A stretch of DNA of 59,032 bases from Desulfotruncus alcoholivorax DSM 16058 (GTDB taxonomy: Bacteria > Bacillota > Desulfotomaculia > Desulfotomaculales > Desulfallaceae), in contig NZ_AUMW01000024.1 in NCBI RefSeq assembly GCF_000430885.1, positions 1 to 59,032 of the forward strand. Reading direction: 5' to 3'. Below the pieces are notes generated by a model that saw only the letters and a program-made list of their open reading frames with translations, was not told where the DNA came from and ran no database searches. Made by a program: the position numbers and the translations under genes. Shown here in pieces: positions 41,389 through 49,202 of the stretch. The stretch's first letter is position 1, and the number at the start of each line of letters is the position of its first letter.

Positions 41389-41532
41389 TTAGTCTGTTTC
41401 ATTATAAGAAAGTCTGGTCACCCGGGTAAAATCGCCTTTGCGTTTTTCCTCCCGGGTGGCTTTTTTTTCCAGAAAATCAGTCATGCCCGGAGCAACTGAC
41501 GGCTCATCTTTTTTCTTGTTCTTTTTTTTCAT
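41389..41532 (-). CDS. Small basic protein (47 residues)
   Basis: ATG 41532 on the minus strand with GGGGTGAT 5 nt upstream. The product begins MKKKNKKKDEPSVAPGM and ends RKGDFTRVTRLSYNETD, very rich in Lys/Arg/Asp/Glu. It lies 41 bp after the CitE-like gene on the same strand and is probably co-transcribed. The TauE operon terminator (41419-41468) lies inside it on the opposite strand. No known family; supported by the ribosome site and the protein-like composition of its C-terminal half. Confidence 0.5.
   Translation of the reverse strand: MKKKNKKKDEPSVAPGMTDFLEKKATREEKRKGDFTRVTRLSYNETD
41419..41468 (+). terminator. Terminator of the TauE operon
   Basis: CACCCGGG/CCCGGGTG stem around a 24-nt loop followed by eight T. 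It overlaps the small minus-strand gene at 41389-41532. Confidence 0.75.
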
Positions 41533-41573
41533 AAATTATCACCCCGGAAATATTTTACCCCCGGGGTTAAACT

Positions 41574-42428
41574 TTATTTAAGTGTGGATAATATTTGACG
41601 GGCGCGGTTAACTATGGGGTACTCAACCATCTTGCCGTCAAGTTGAATTACGCCGGTTCCACTTGCTTCCGCCTCCTCAAAAGCGGCGATGATCCTTTTG
41701 GCAGTCCGGATTTCTTTGGCTGTGGGGCTAAATACATTAATTACAGGTTCTATTTGAGCAGGGTGGATTACCAGCTTACCCTGGAAGCCCATTTTACGTG
41801 CCCTTAGGGCGTCCCGGCGCAGGGAATCAACGTTTTTGATGAACGGGCAGACTGTGTCTACCGGCGGCTCAATGCCCGCCGCGCTTGATGCGACAACTAA
41901 CTTCGACCGGGCATAAAACAGTTCGGTTCCTTCTTCAGAGTATGTGGTCCAGGTTTCTGCGGTATAGTCATTGCCGCCCAGGGCCAGCCTTTTTACCCGC
42001 GGGCATGCCGCTGCGATTTCGGTTGCACTTTCAATACCCCTGGCGCTTTCAATAAAAGGGATTAATTCCAGGGTGCCGCGCGGGATCCCCTTTTCCTCTT
42101 CCAGCAGCCCGATCAACCAGTCGGCCATCCTGACTTCCTCCCCCGACTCTGCTTTGGCCAGCATAATACCGAGCACCCCGGAGTTTACCACTGCCTGCAG
42201 GTCCCTTAATATATACCTTGTATGAACACCATTGACGCGCACAAAGGCAGGCGGCAATTTTTCGGTATTGATAACCTCTTGCACAACCGACCTGGCAGTG
42301 TCCTTTTCACTTATCGCCACTGCATCCTCTAAGTCTAAAACCACAGCGTCGGCGCCCAGCGAAAAAGCTTTGGTAATTTTTTTACGGTCAATGCCAGGCA
42401 CAAATAATATACACCTGTAAAAAAACAT
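41574..42428 (-). CDS. HpcH/HpaI (CitE-like) lyase
   Basis: 284 residues. CitE-family TIM barrel: RCILFVPGIDRKKITKAFSL, GADAVVLDLEDAV (metal-binding Glu/Asp), RVNGVHTRY, LIPFIESARGIESATE, LALGGNDYTAETWT and KLVIHPAQIEPV. Candidates are citrate lyase beta subunit, citramalyl-CoA lyase or malyl-CoA lyase/thioesterase. No CitD/CitF genes are near, so a stand-alone CoA-ester lyase is more likely than citrate lyase. Followed by the 47-residue small gene on the same strand. Confidence 0.82.
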   Translation of the reverse strand: MFFYRCILFVPGIDRKKITKAFSLGADAVVLDLEDAVAISEKDTARSVVQEVINTEKLPPAFVRVNGVHTRYILRDLQAVVNSGVLGIMLAKAESGEEVRMADWLIGLLEEEKGIPRGTLELIPFIESARGIESATEIAAACPRVKRLALGGNDYTAETWTTYSEEGTELFYARSKLVVASSAAGIEPPVDTVCPFIKNVDSLRRDALRARKMGFQGKLVIHPAQIEPVINVFSPTAKEIRTAKRIIAAFEEAEASGTGVIQLDGKMVEYPIVNRARQILSTLK

Positions 42429-42566
42429 ATGATATACATTCCTTTCAATGATAAAATATGGTTGATATTGTTTTATTTGTTTTATTTTTCGACGTCAGTG
42501 ACATTTTTCCTATTAAATTATCCAAGGTTCGGATTTTATGCTCTGATAAAGCTTACCGGCCGGTCC

Positions 42567-42671
42567 ATGGAACTTTGCTTTGATCAACGACGGTTACGCT
42601 ATGAAAATTACCTGCAAGTAATGCTGTCGCAGCGAAAAGCTTATATGGAGATTGTATACAGGTATCAATAA
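42567..42671 (+). CDS. Possible micro-ORF (34 residues) upstream of comEA
   Basis: ATG 42567 to TAA 42669-42671. The product begins MELCFDQRRLRYENYLQVML and ends AYMEIVYRYQ; it is helical and charged. Ribosome site is weak (CCGGCCGG upstream). It lies 38 bp before the comEA start and might be co-transcribed. The open frame can be extended upstream to 42429, but that part (hydrophobic, A/T-rich) looks non-coding. Confidence 0.3.
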   Translation: MELCFDQRRLRYENYLQVMLSQRKAYMEIVYRYQ

Positions 42672-42714
42672 ATTGATGCCGGAAAGACGATAACAAATGG
42701 GAAGGTGAGTGCCT

Positions 42715-43374
42715 TTGTTGCAAATGGAAAAAAGGCACCAGGTGGTAATATTAATTATTGCTGCTGTTATATTGTTTGGCGCCGGGTATAAGTACGCCAA
42801 GGTCAAGCAAGCAGGCAGCACGGCGGGTGATGCTGTGGTCTCCGGGCAGCAAGACGGTAAAGCATCCCTAGCTGAGGAAGAGAGTGCAAAGGAACCGCGT
42901 GAAATTGTTGTCCATGTGGCGGGTGAGGTAAAAAAACCCGGAGTTTATCACCTGCCGCCAGGTTCCCGGGTAATCGATGCCATTGATTTAGCCGGTTCCA
43001 CGGAAGATTCGGCCCTTGACAGCTTAAACCTGGCCGCACCGCTGGAAGACGGGAAACAAATTACCGTGTTGAGCATAAAGGAACTCCGGCAGCAGGGACC
43101 GGGCCGGACCTTATCTCCCACAGCAACGCAATCTTTCAATGCAGCGGCAAATGTTACAGGTTACACAGGCGGCAGCGGTGGCTTAATCAATATCAACCTG
43201 GCCGGCCCGGCTCAGCTTGAAGAATTACCCGGCATCGGCCCGTCCCTGGCCCAGCGCATTATTGACTACCGCACTCAAAACGGTCCTTTTGCTGCTGTAG
43301 AAGATATAAAGAACGTATCGGGGATTGGTGAAAAAAGGTTCGAACAGATCAAAAGCCGGATATGTGTGAACTAA
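42715..43374 (+). CDS. comEA: Competence protein ComEA (DNA receptor)
   Basis: About 219 residues; start at TTG 42715 has GAAGGTGAG 6 nt upstream (GTG 42709 overlaps that site). N-terminal TM anchor (HQVVILIIAAVILFGAGYKYA), SLBB domain (about 60-115: VHVAGEVKKPGVYHLPPGSR) and C-terminal helix-hairpin-helix pair (INLAGPAQLEELPGIGPSLA, then VSGIGEKRFEQIK). ComEA binds incoming DNA outside the membrane. Its partner ComEC is not next to it but 3.3 kb downstream, with three unrelated genes in between. Confidence 0.9.
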   Translation: MLQMEKRHQVVILIIAAVILFGAGYKYAKVKQAGSTAGDAVVSGQQDGKASLAEEESAKEPREIVVHVAGEVKKPGVYHLPPGSRVIDAIDLAGSTEDSALDSLNLAAPLEDGKQITVLSIKELRQQGPGRTLSPTATQSFNAAANVTGYTGGSGGLININLAGPAQLEELPGIGPSLAQRIIDYRTQNGPFAAVEDIKNVSGIGEKRFEQIKSRICVN

Positions 43375-43630
43375 CTGAAAAAAATTGGCGGTTATGCTCG
43401 CTTAGGCAGTGCGCCGGTGTTTTAGGAGGCGCATAGGGAAGTATAAAAGTCATTAAAAATGGCATTACCGGTTGTAATTTTGAATAGGAATTAACTGTAA
43501 ATTATTACAAAAATATTTAAATAAGGAGGTGATAAAACCCAAAACTTAAAGCAATTTGATAAAAGGAAGGTGATATTTTACAGATTTTTAAGAACCCGTT
43601 GCATATTCCTTTATTTTAGGGGGGAAAAAC

Positions 43631-45112
43631 GTGAATCAAATCAACACTTCACCTGCCCGTTCCCCGCTGCTTAAAACAGAGGACTGGTGGGCTGTTTGGC
43701 TGGGAGGATTGGTCTTCCTGCTCGGTCTTGGCCCTTTAGTCGGGACAGATTTATTAGGATGGGCAGTCAAAACCAATGTTTGGCTGAGCGCGTCCAAAGC
43801 GCTGGTACCGCAATCTGAGAATTATGCTTTTCTGCCTGGCTGGGTATCTTTGGTATTGACTTATTTATTCTTCCTGGTGACCACCACCATTGGTGCTACA
43901 GCTATGGGCTGGAATGTAAAGAAATATATGACCGGGTTTACTTTAATTTTTGCTCTGACGTATGGTTGTTGGTTTCTTGGCAGTTATGCCCATATTGCAG
44001 CTACCAAGAACACGCTGGCTAAACTGAATATCACATGGTCAATGGGACTTACTCAGGAAATAGGCTTTGTTATTGCTATGGTCGTAGGATTAATAATAGG
44101 TAATTTTTGGCTCGGACTTGCCAGTTATCTGCAGGAGGCCGCCAGACCTGAGTGGTTCATTAAAACGGGGATTGTAATATTGGGTTCGGCTTTGGGGATT
44201 AAGGCCCTGGGTTCTATGAACCTGGCCTCCACGGTTATTGTCCGGGGGCTTTGTGCCATTGTCGAAGCTTATTTAATATATTGGCCGGTTGTTTATTTTA
44301 TTTCACGAAAATGGTTCAAGCTTACACCGGAGTGGGCGGCGCCATTGGCATCCGGCATTTCCATCTGCGGGGTTTCGGCGGCCATTGCCACGGGCGGGGC
44401 AATCAGGTCGCGTCCTCAAATACCTATTATATTGTCCTCCGTTATAGTTGTGTTTGTAGCGGTTGAGTTGCTGTTGCTGCCCTGGATGGCGGAAATGCTG
44501 CTCTATAAGGAGCCTCTCGTCGCCGGTGCCTGGATGGGTCTTGCGGTCAAAAGCGACGGCGGGGCCGTGGCCAGTGGCGCTATCACAGATGCGTTAATCA
44601 GTGCCAAGGCGCTTGCCACCATGGGAATTAAGTGGGAACCCGGATGGATGCTGACCACGGCCACTGTAACCAAAGTTTTTATCGATATATTTATTGGCAT
44701 TTGGGCCTTTATTCTGGCTATCATTTGGTCCGTGTACAGGATTGACAACAGAGACGGCAAGGAAAAGGGAGACAAGGTTTCCGCTGCGGAAATCTGGGAA
44801 CGTTTTCCTAAATTTGTTATCGGTTACGCGGCGACATTTTTTATTTTGCTCTTAATTGGTTTGCTGGCACCCCATGCAATCAAGGCGGCCACAACCGGTG
44901 CGGACCAGGCTAACGGGCTGCGCGGCATATTTTTTATGTTGACGTTTTTTTCCATTGGTCTTGTTACCAATGTTCGTAAGCTATGGGCCGAGGGGATGGG
45001 GAAAATCGTGGTGGTATATGCCGTTTGTCTGTTTGGCTTCATACTTTGGGTAGGCCTCTTTATCTCATGGATATTCTACCACGGCATTATGCCGCCCGTG
45101 GTAGGCGGCTAG
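43631..45112 (+). CDS. YeiH-family (UPF0324) membrane transporter
   Basis: 493 residues, GTG start with AGGGGGG upstream. About 12 membrane helices. The YeiH core (about 170-330 and 400-490) contains IVILGSALGIKALGS, SGISICGVSAAIATGGAIRS and SDGGAVASGAITDALI. It is longer than typical 340-residue YeiH proteins because of N-terminal helices (25-150) and a cytoplasmic linker near 360-395. Annotated relatives are called putative sulfate exporters, without proof. A small membrane gene follows 32 bp later. Confidence 0.75.
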   Translation: MNQINTSPARSPLLKTEDWWAVWLGGLVFLLGLGPLVGTDLLGWAVKTNVWLSASKALVPQSENYAFLPGWVSLVLTYLFFLVTTTIGATAMGWNVKKYMTGFTLIFALTYGCWFLGSYAHIAATKNTLAKLNITWSMGLTQEIGFVIAMVVGLIIGNFWLGLASYLQEAARPEWFIKTGIVILGSALGIKALGSMNLASTVIVRGLCAIVEAYLIYWPVVYFISRKWFKLTPEWAAPLASGISICGVSAAIATGGAIRSRPQIPIILSSVIVVFVAVELLLLPWMAEMLLYKEPLVAGAWMGLAVKSDGGAVASGAITDALISAKALATMGIKWEPGWMLTTATVTKVFIDIFIGIWAFILAIIWSVYRIDNRDGKEKGDKVSAAEIWERFPKFVIGYAATFFILLLIGLLAPHAIKAATTGADQANGLRGIFFMLTFFSIGLVTNVRKLWAEGMGKIVVVYAVCLFGFILWVGLFISWIFYHGIMPPVVGG

Positions 45113-45144
45113 GCGCACGTGTCCCCTGTTAGGAGGTGTTAGGC

Positions 45145-45312
45145 ATGTCTGAATTGGGATATAAAATTGAACAACAGCCCAATGTCAAGGCTGAAATGGA
45201 GGCGCAGGAATGGTATGACCTGCTGCCGGTAGAAAAAAAATTAATTAAGTATTCATTAAGTCTGGGCATTGTACTGCTGGTTGTTTTTATCTTTGTTTTC
45301 AAGTTCATGTAA
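45145..45312 (+). CDS. Single-span membrane micro-protein (55 residues)
   Basis: ATG 45145 with a strong AGGAGGTG 8 nt upstream; TAA 45310-45312. Acidic N-terminal half (begins MSELGYKIEQQPNVKAEMEA) then LPVEKKLIKYSL and one TM helix (GIVLLVVFIFVFKF). It directly follows the YeiH-type transporter and is probably a small regulatory or structural subunit of it. Too short for automatic calling in many pipelines. Confidence 0.75.
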   Translation: MSELGYKIEQQPNVKAEMEAQEWYDLLPVEKKLIKYSLSLGIVLLVVFIFVFKFM

Positions 45313-45377
45313 CTTATTTTATAATCAAATAACGTAAAGCAACATTTTCACAGCATCAAGGACGGTATATAAAACAT

Positions 45378-45418
45378 AAGGGCGAACCCATATGGAGACG
45401 TGGGTAGCCCTTTTTTAT
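45378..45418 (+). terminator. Terminator of the YeiH-type operon
   Basis: AAGGGC-GA-ACCCA/TGGGT-A-GCCCTT stem with an internal bulge, followed by TTTTTTAT. Confidence 0.82.
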
Positions 45419-45447
45419 ATTATAGCCCTCTTGCCGTTGGCGCCATT

Positions 45448-45480
45448 GAGATTGCTTCGCTGCGCTCGCAATGACAGTAA
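45448..45480 (-). repeat. Dispersed palindromic repeat, copy B (inverted)
   Basis: Reverse complement contains TGTCATTGCGAGCGCAGCGA and AAGCAATCTC, matching the copy at 18407-18446 apart from the centre. Confidence 0.7.
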
Positions 45481-45555
45481 GGGAAATTGCGCAGCGCGCG
45501 GAGGGAACCACCGGAGCGCCAGATACAAGTAACATAGATAATAACGCGCGCTTTT

Positions 45556-45617
45556 TGTCGCGATAAAGACAATATTTATGTCGTCATAAAGACACTATAT
45601 TTGTCGCTGTACTGACA
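45556..45617. promoter_or_regulatory. Triple phased operator array B (TGTC...GACA)
   Basis: Three dyads with 5-N6-5 geometry: TGTCG-N6-AGACA at 45556-45571, TGTCG-N6-AGACA at 45579-45594, and TGTCG-N6-TGACA at 45602-45617. Centres are exactly 23 bp apart. The array corresponds site by site to array A at 39888-39948. It lies just upstream of a weak -35 and a perfect TATAAT, so the protein bound here is probably an activator of the DUF169 gene. Confidence 0.75.
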
Positions 45618-45626
45618 TCAGATGCG

Positions 45627-45655
45627 TTAAAACTTTGATATTTTTAACGTATAAT
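45627..45655 (+). promoter_or_regulatory. Probable promoter of the DUF169 gene
   Basis: TTAAAA (45627-45632), 17-bp spacer, TATAAT (45650-45655). The poor -35 with perfect -10 and the operators upstream fit activator-dependent transcription starting near 45662. Confidence 0.55.
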
Positions 45656-45729
45656 TGAAAATTATTTATAAGATAATTTTTTCTAATGCAATTTTAATCT
45701 ATTGATAAATTTTTTAGGGAGGCAAAGAG

Positions 45730-46533
45730 ATGCTTTTAAATGTTCAAGAGCTTGCTGAAAAGGACCGGTTAACCTATTCCGAGATGGCTGATGCTCTGGA
45801 GTACCTTTATAAATTGGACTATCACCCGGTAGCCGTCAAATTTTTCTGGGATGAGGAAGAGTTTAAAAATTTTAAAGCAGAAAAGGTTCCCGGACCCAAA
45901 ATGACTGTTTGCCAGGTAGCACTGGCCTCCCGGATGAATAACTATATCGTTAAGGCCAACGCTGACAACTTGATGTGCGGCAACGCCAAAACCTGCCTGG
46001 GTATGCGCGAGGCCAGCGATGAAGAAGTCGACGGTCATGTTAAATATACCGCTGACTGGGATATGGCTAAAAAATGCTTACTTGCCAAGCCCATGCTTCC
46101 GCTTGGCAAATTAAAAGGTTTTATGACCGCACCGCTGGGCAAAACCGCCGTGGAACCGGATGTTGTTTTTATGGTTACTAATGTTTTGCAGGCCTATCAC
46201 ATTTTCAATGACTACATAGGAGGCAAAAAAGTGCCTACATTGCAGTTTAATCAAACTGTTAATTCAGCGGTATGTGGCGGTATGGTATGGTGTTACAATG
46301 AACAAAAGCCCAATATGAACACGATGTGCGCCGGCAGCTACACATCCGGTAAAACTGAAAAAGGTGAGGTTAACGTTTTTATTCCCGGCCAAGACATTGG
46401 TATAGTGGCTAAACAATTAATTAACCGCACGGCCAAGTACGGCGGAGCTTCGATGGTTGGCTCACCCGGACAGGAATGGCCCGGGCTGCATGTATGTAAG
46501 AAGTGCCCAATGGTTAAGTTTAAAGACGCATAA
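45730..46533 (+). CDS. DUF169 family protein
   Basis: 267 residues, ATG with GGGAGG upstream. DUF169 pattern: ALEYLYKLDYHPVAVKFF, then a cysteine-bearing TVCQVALASRM, NLMCGNAKTCLGM, LQFNQTVNSAVCGGMVW, CAGSYTSGKTEKGEV and a C-terminal CKKCPMVKF. At least eight conserved Cys suggest a metal or Fe-S/heme role; biochemical function is unknown. It is monocistronic, between operator array B and a strong terminator. The regulation shared with the TauE operon is the best functional clue. Confidence 0.8.
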   Translation: MLLNVQELAEKDRLTYSEMADALEYLYKLDYHPVAVKFFWDEEEFKNFKAEKVPGPKMTVCQVALASRMNNYIVKANADNLMCGNAKTCLGMREASDEEVDGHVKYTADWDMAKKCLLAKPMLPLGKLKGFMTAPLGKTAVEPDVVFMVTNVLQAYHIFNDYIGGKKVPTLQFNQTVNSAVCGGMVWCYNEQKPNMNTMCAGSYTSGKTEKGEVNVFIPGQDIGIVAKQLINRTAKYGGASMVGSPGQEWPGLHVCKKCPMVKFKDA

Positions 46534-46548
46534 GGTTATAATTGATCA

Positions 46549-46581
46549 GGGCGGAACCATTTGGGGTTCTGCCTTTTTTGT
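46549..46581 (+). terminator. Terminator of the DUF169 gene
   Basis: GGCGGAACC/GGTTCTGCC stem (one wobble) with loop ATTTGG, followed by TTTTTTG. Confidence 0.85.
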
Positions 46582-46641
46582 TTGATTAATTAGTGTTATA
46601 TGTTATCATTGGTTAATAAACGCTGTTTTGGGGAGTGCAAG

Positions 46642-49041
46642 GTGAACCGGCCTTTAGTTGCTGTTACCATAAGTTATATATTAGGTATAGCATTTGGTGT
46701 GCGCTTTAATTTAAGCCCCGGCTTGTTGCTGTTGCTTTCCACTAGCTTTTTGATTTTTGCCTTGTTTTACTGCGTCCGGGCCTGGCATGAAAATTGCCGG
46801 GTCTTTGTTTTGCTCTTTTTTATTTTAGGCTGGACCATTATATGTGTTCATACTGAAAAACCTGCTAACGGTCCGGAAAAATATGCGGGCCGATATGTTA
46901 CTCTGGAAGGTATAGTTGCTGCTGAACCACAGTTACAGCAAGATAGCGTTAAGTATACCATTGAGGCCAAAAGCATTAAACAGGGTGCCCGGAGGTTGGA
47001 AACGAGTGGTAAAGTACTGGTCAGGGCACCGGGTAATGGTCCTGTTTACCAGTATGGTGACCTGTTGCAGGTTGGCGGCTTGATCTATATTCCACGGGAA
47101 CCAACCAATTTTGATGCTTTTAATTATCGTGATTACCTGGAACGTCGAGGTATACAGTGTCTTTTATATGCCAATAAAAATCAGGACCTAAAGCTGTTGG
47201 GCAATGGCGCGGGCAGCCAAATCTTGCTGTTGGCTTCAAAAATTAAAGGAAGGCTGACTGAGGTAGCCGGTCAAACCCTGGATAACCGGCAGGCAGCCGT
47301 AATCGGCGGGCTGTTGTTCGGGAACAGGGACGGAATTGATGACCAAACCATGGATATTTTTGCCAATACTGGTGTTGCACATGTGCTGTGTGTCAGCGGG
47401 CTGCATGTGGGATATGTTCTGGCCGGGGTGCTTGGTCTGGCCGGTTTACTACGTCTCCCAAGGCGTCCGGTACTTTTCCTGGCCCCACCTTTAATGTTGT
47501 TTTATGCAGCTATGACTGGAATGGGTCCGGCGGTTGTAAGGGCGGTGTTAATGGCCACAATAGTTTTATTTGCGGCATATTTAGGCCGGGAAAAGGATTG
47601 GCCGACCGGGTTGGCCCTGGCGGCCCTGGTCATCCTGTCGATTAACCCGGCTTATCTTTTTGAGATAGGATTTCAGCTTTCTTTTACAGCAACCTGGGGT
47701 ATTCTTTACCTGGGGCCGGCGCTCGGTGCATTTTTGCGCATCCGTTTGGGAATGCCCGTCTGGCTGGCCATGCCGCTGCAGGTGACACTTGCCGCACAGC
47801 TTGCCACGCTGCCGGTGCTGCTTTATTATTTTAACCTGCTTGCTCTAGTGGCGCCGCTGGCTAATTTATTGCTGGTTCCCATGGTAGGGGTGGTAATGCT
47901 GTTCGGTTTTGTAGGTTGCGTCACAGGTATAATTTTTTTGCCGCTGGCAGGGTTTATTAACTCCGCAACCGGGGCGCTGGTAGACCTGTTTCTGGGCCTG
48001 GCCGGTTTAATTGAAAGCTTCCCCTGGGCTAAAGTATACCTGGCGACTCCACCCTGGTATGTTTTCCCGGCCTGGTATGGATGTTTGGTGCTGGCGGTGC
48101 AAACAGCCAGGGGCGATTTTGCCTTATTCAGCAAATGGGGGATCAGCAGGTATGTCAATGCTGCAATAGGTGTATGTCTGGCTGTTTTTATATTTTGGCC
48201 CTGGAACGGGACCGGCGGCCTGATGGAAGTTCATTTTATTGATGTCGGCCAGGGGGATAGCATCCTGATGCGGTTTCCGGGCGGACGTGCCATGCTGGTT
48301 GATGCGGGTGGCGTTTGGGGCGATCCGGAAAAGGCGCGCGCAGTGGGAGATAATACGGTGGTGCCGTATTTGCGCCGGCTGGGGATTAATCATCTTGACG
48401 CGGTGGCCGTTACCCACCCGCACGGGGACCATGCCGGCGGCATTCCGGCCGTACTGCAAAAATTTAAAGTTGGCGCGCTGGTTCTTACCGGGGCACCGGG
48501 TTACAGCGAATTTTTGGCGAACGTTCCCGAAAAAATAAAAATTTACCGGGTGGGGTCAGGCCAAACGCTGCGGCTGGATAATAATGTTGAGGTGTATGTA
48601 ATCGGCCCGGATTTGAAATTCGAAACACAGCCGGCAAGTGAAGATAATTTAAACAATACTTCGTTGGTATTGGCTGTTGAATACGGAAAAGTCTCATTTT
48701 TATTGACAGGTGATGTTGAGGCGGAGGCCCAAAAGGAATTAATTGCCGGCGGTGTAAGATTAAGAACCACAGTCCTGAAAGTTCCCCATCACGGCAGCGG
48801 TTTATTTGCCCCTGAATTTTTTAAAGCTGCAGAACCTGATTATGCAGTGATACAGGTAGGGGAGCACAACCGCTTTGGGCACCCCGCTCAGGCGACGTTG
48901 CAGGCGCTATCTGAAAACGGCGCAAAGATTTTTAGAACGGATCGTGATGGAGCAGTGGTATTTGAAACAGATGGAGAAAAACTAAATGTCAAAACAGCCA
49001 GGGAGGGTTTAGGAATTGATTTGGAGAAAAAGATTCATTAA
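46642..49041 (+). CDS. comEC: DNA internalisation channel ComEC/Rec2
   Basis: 799 residues from GTG 46642, chosen for GGGGAG upstream; the frame extends to ATG 46600 without a site. N-terminal DUF4131 region with three TM helices and an OB-like domain (30-190), central Competence domain (about 215-480: GLLFGNRDGIDDQTMDIF, THLCVSGLHVGYV-like segment) and C-terminal metallo-beta-lactamase domain (530-780: FIDVGQGDSILMRFP, THPHGDHAGG near 592, KVPHHGSG). Complete, all domains present. With comEA at 42715 it implies at least a residual transformation system. Confidence 0.92.
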   Translation: MNRPLVAVTISYILGIAFGVRFNLSPGLLLLLSTSFLIFALFYCVRAWHENCRVFVLLFFILGWTIICVHTEKPANGPEKYAGRYVTLEGIVAAEPQLQQDSVKYTIEAKSIKQGARRLETSGKVLVRAPGNGPVYQYGDLLQVGGLIYIPREPTNFDAFNYRDYLERRGIQCLLYANKNQDLKLLGNGAGSQILLLASKIKGRLTEVAGQTLDNRQAAVIGGLLFGNRDGIDDQTMDIFANTGVAHVLCVSGLHVGYVLAGVLGLAGLLRLPRRPVLFLAPPLMLFYAAMTGMGPAVVRAVLMATIVLFAAYLGREKDWPTGLALAALVILSINPAYLFEIGFQLSFTATWGILYLGPALGAFLRIRLGMPVWLAMPLQVTLAAQLATLPVLLYYFNLLALVAPLANLLLVPMVGVVMLFGFVGCVTGIIFLPLAGFINSATGALVDLFLGLAGLIESFPWAKVYLATPPWYVFPAWYGCLVLAVQTARGDFALFSKWGISRYVNAAIGVCLAVFIFWPWNGTGGLMEVHFIDVGQGDSILMRFPGGRAMLVDAGGVWGDPEKARAVGDNTVVPYLRRLGINHLDAVAVTHPHGDHAGGIPAVLQKFKVGALVLTGAPGYSEFLANVPEKIKIYRVGSGQTLRLDNNVEVYVIGPDLKFETQPASEDNLNNTSLVLAVEYGKVSFLLTGDVEAEAQKELIAGGVRLRTTVLKVPHHGSGLFAPEFFKAAEPDYAVIQVGEHNRFGHPAQATLQALSENGAKIFRTDRDGAVVFETDGEKLNVKTAREGLGIDLEKKIH

Positions 49042-49102
49042 GCACAAAAGTTGCGTTGAATCATAATATCTATTAATTATTTCAACTATCAGAACTACTC
49101 GG

Positions 49103-49173
<71 letters not shown>

Positions 49174-49202
49174 ATTCTGAATACCTGAATAAGAGGTGTC
49201 TT

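Larger units (their letters stand above)
45313..45729. other. 417-bp regulatory intergenic region before the DUF169 gene
   Basis: Contains, in order, a terminator (45378-45418), the inverted copy of a dispersed repeat (45448-45480), a wide inverted repeat AGCGCGCG/CGCGCGCT (45493-45500 with 45545-45552) followed by TTTTT, a triple operator array (45556-45617), a promoter-like TATAAT (45650-45655) and the ribosome site GGGAGG before ATG 45730. Confidence 0.7.
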
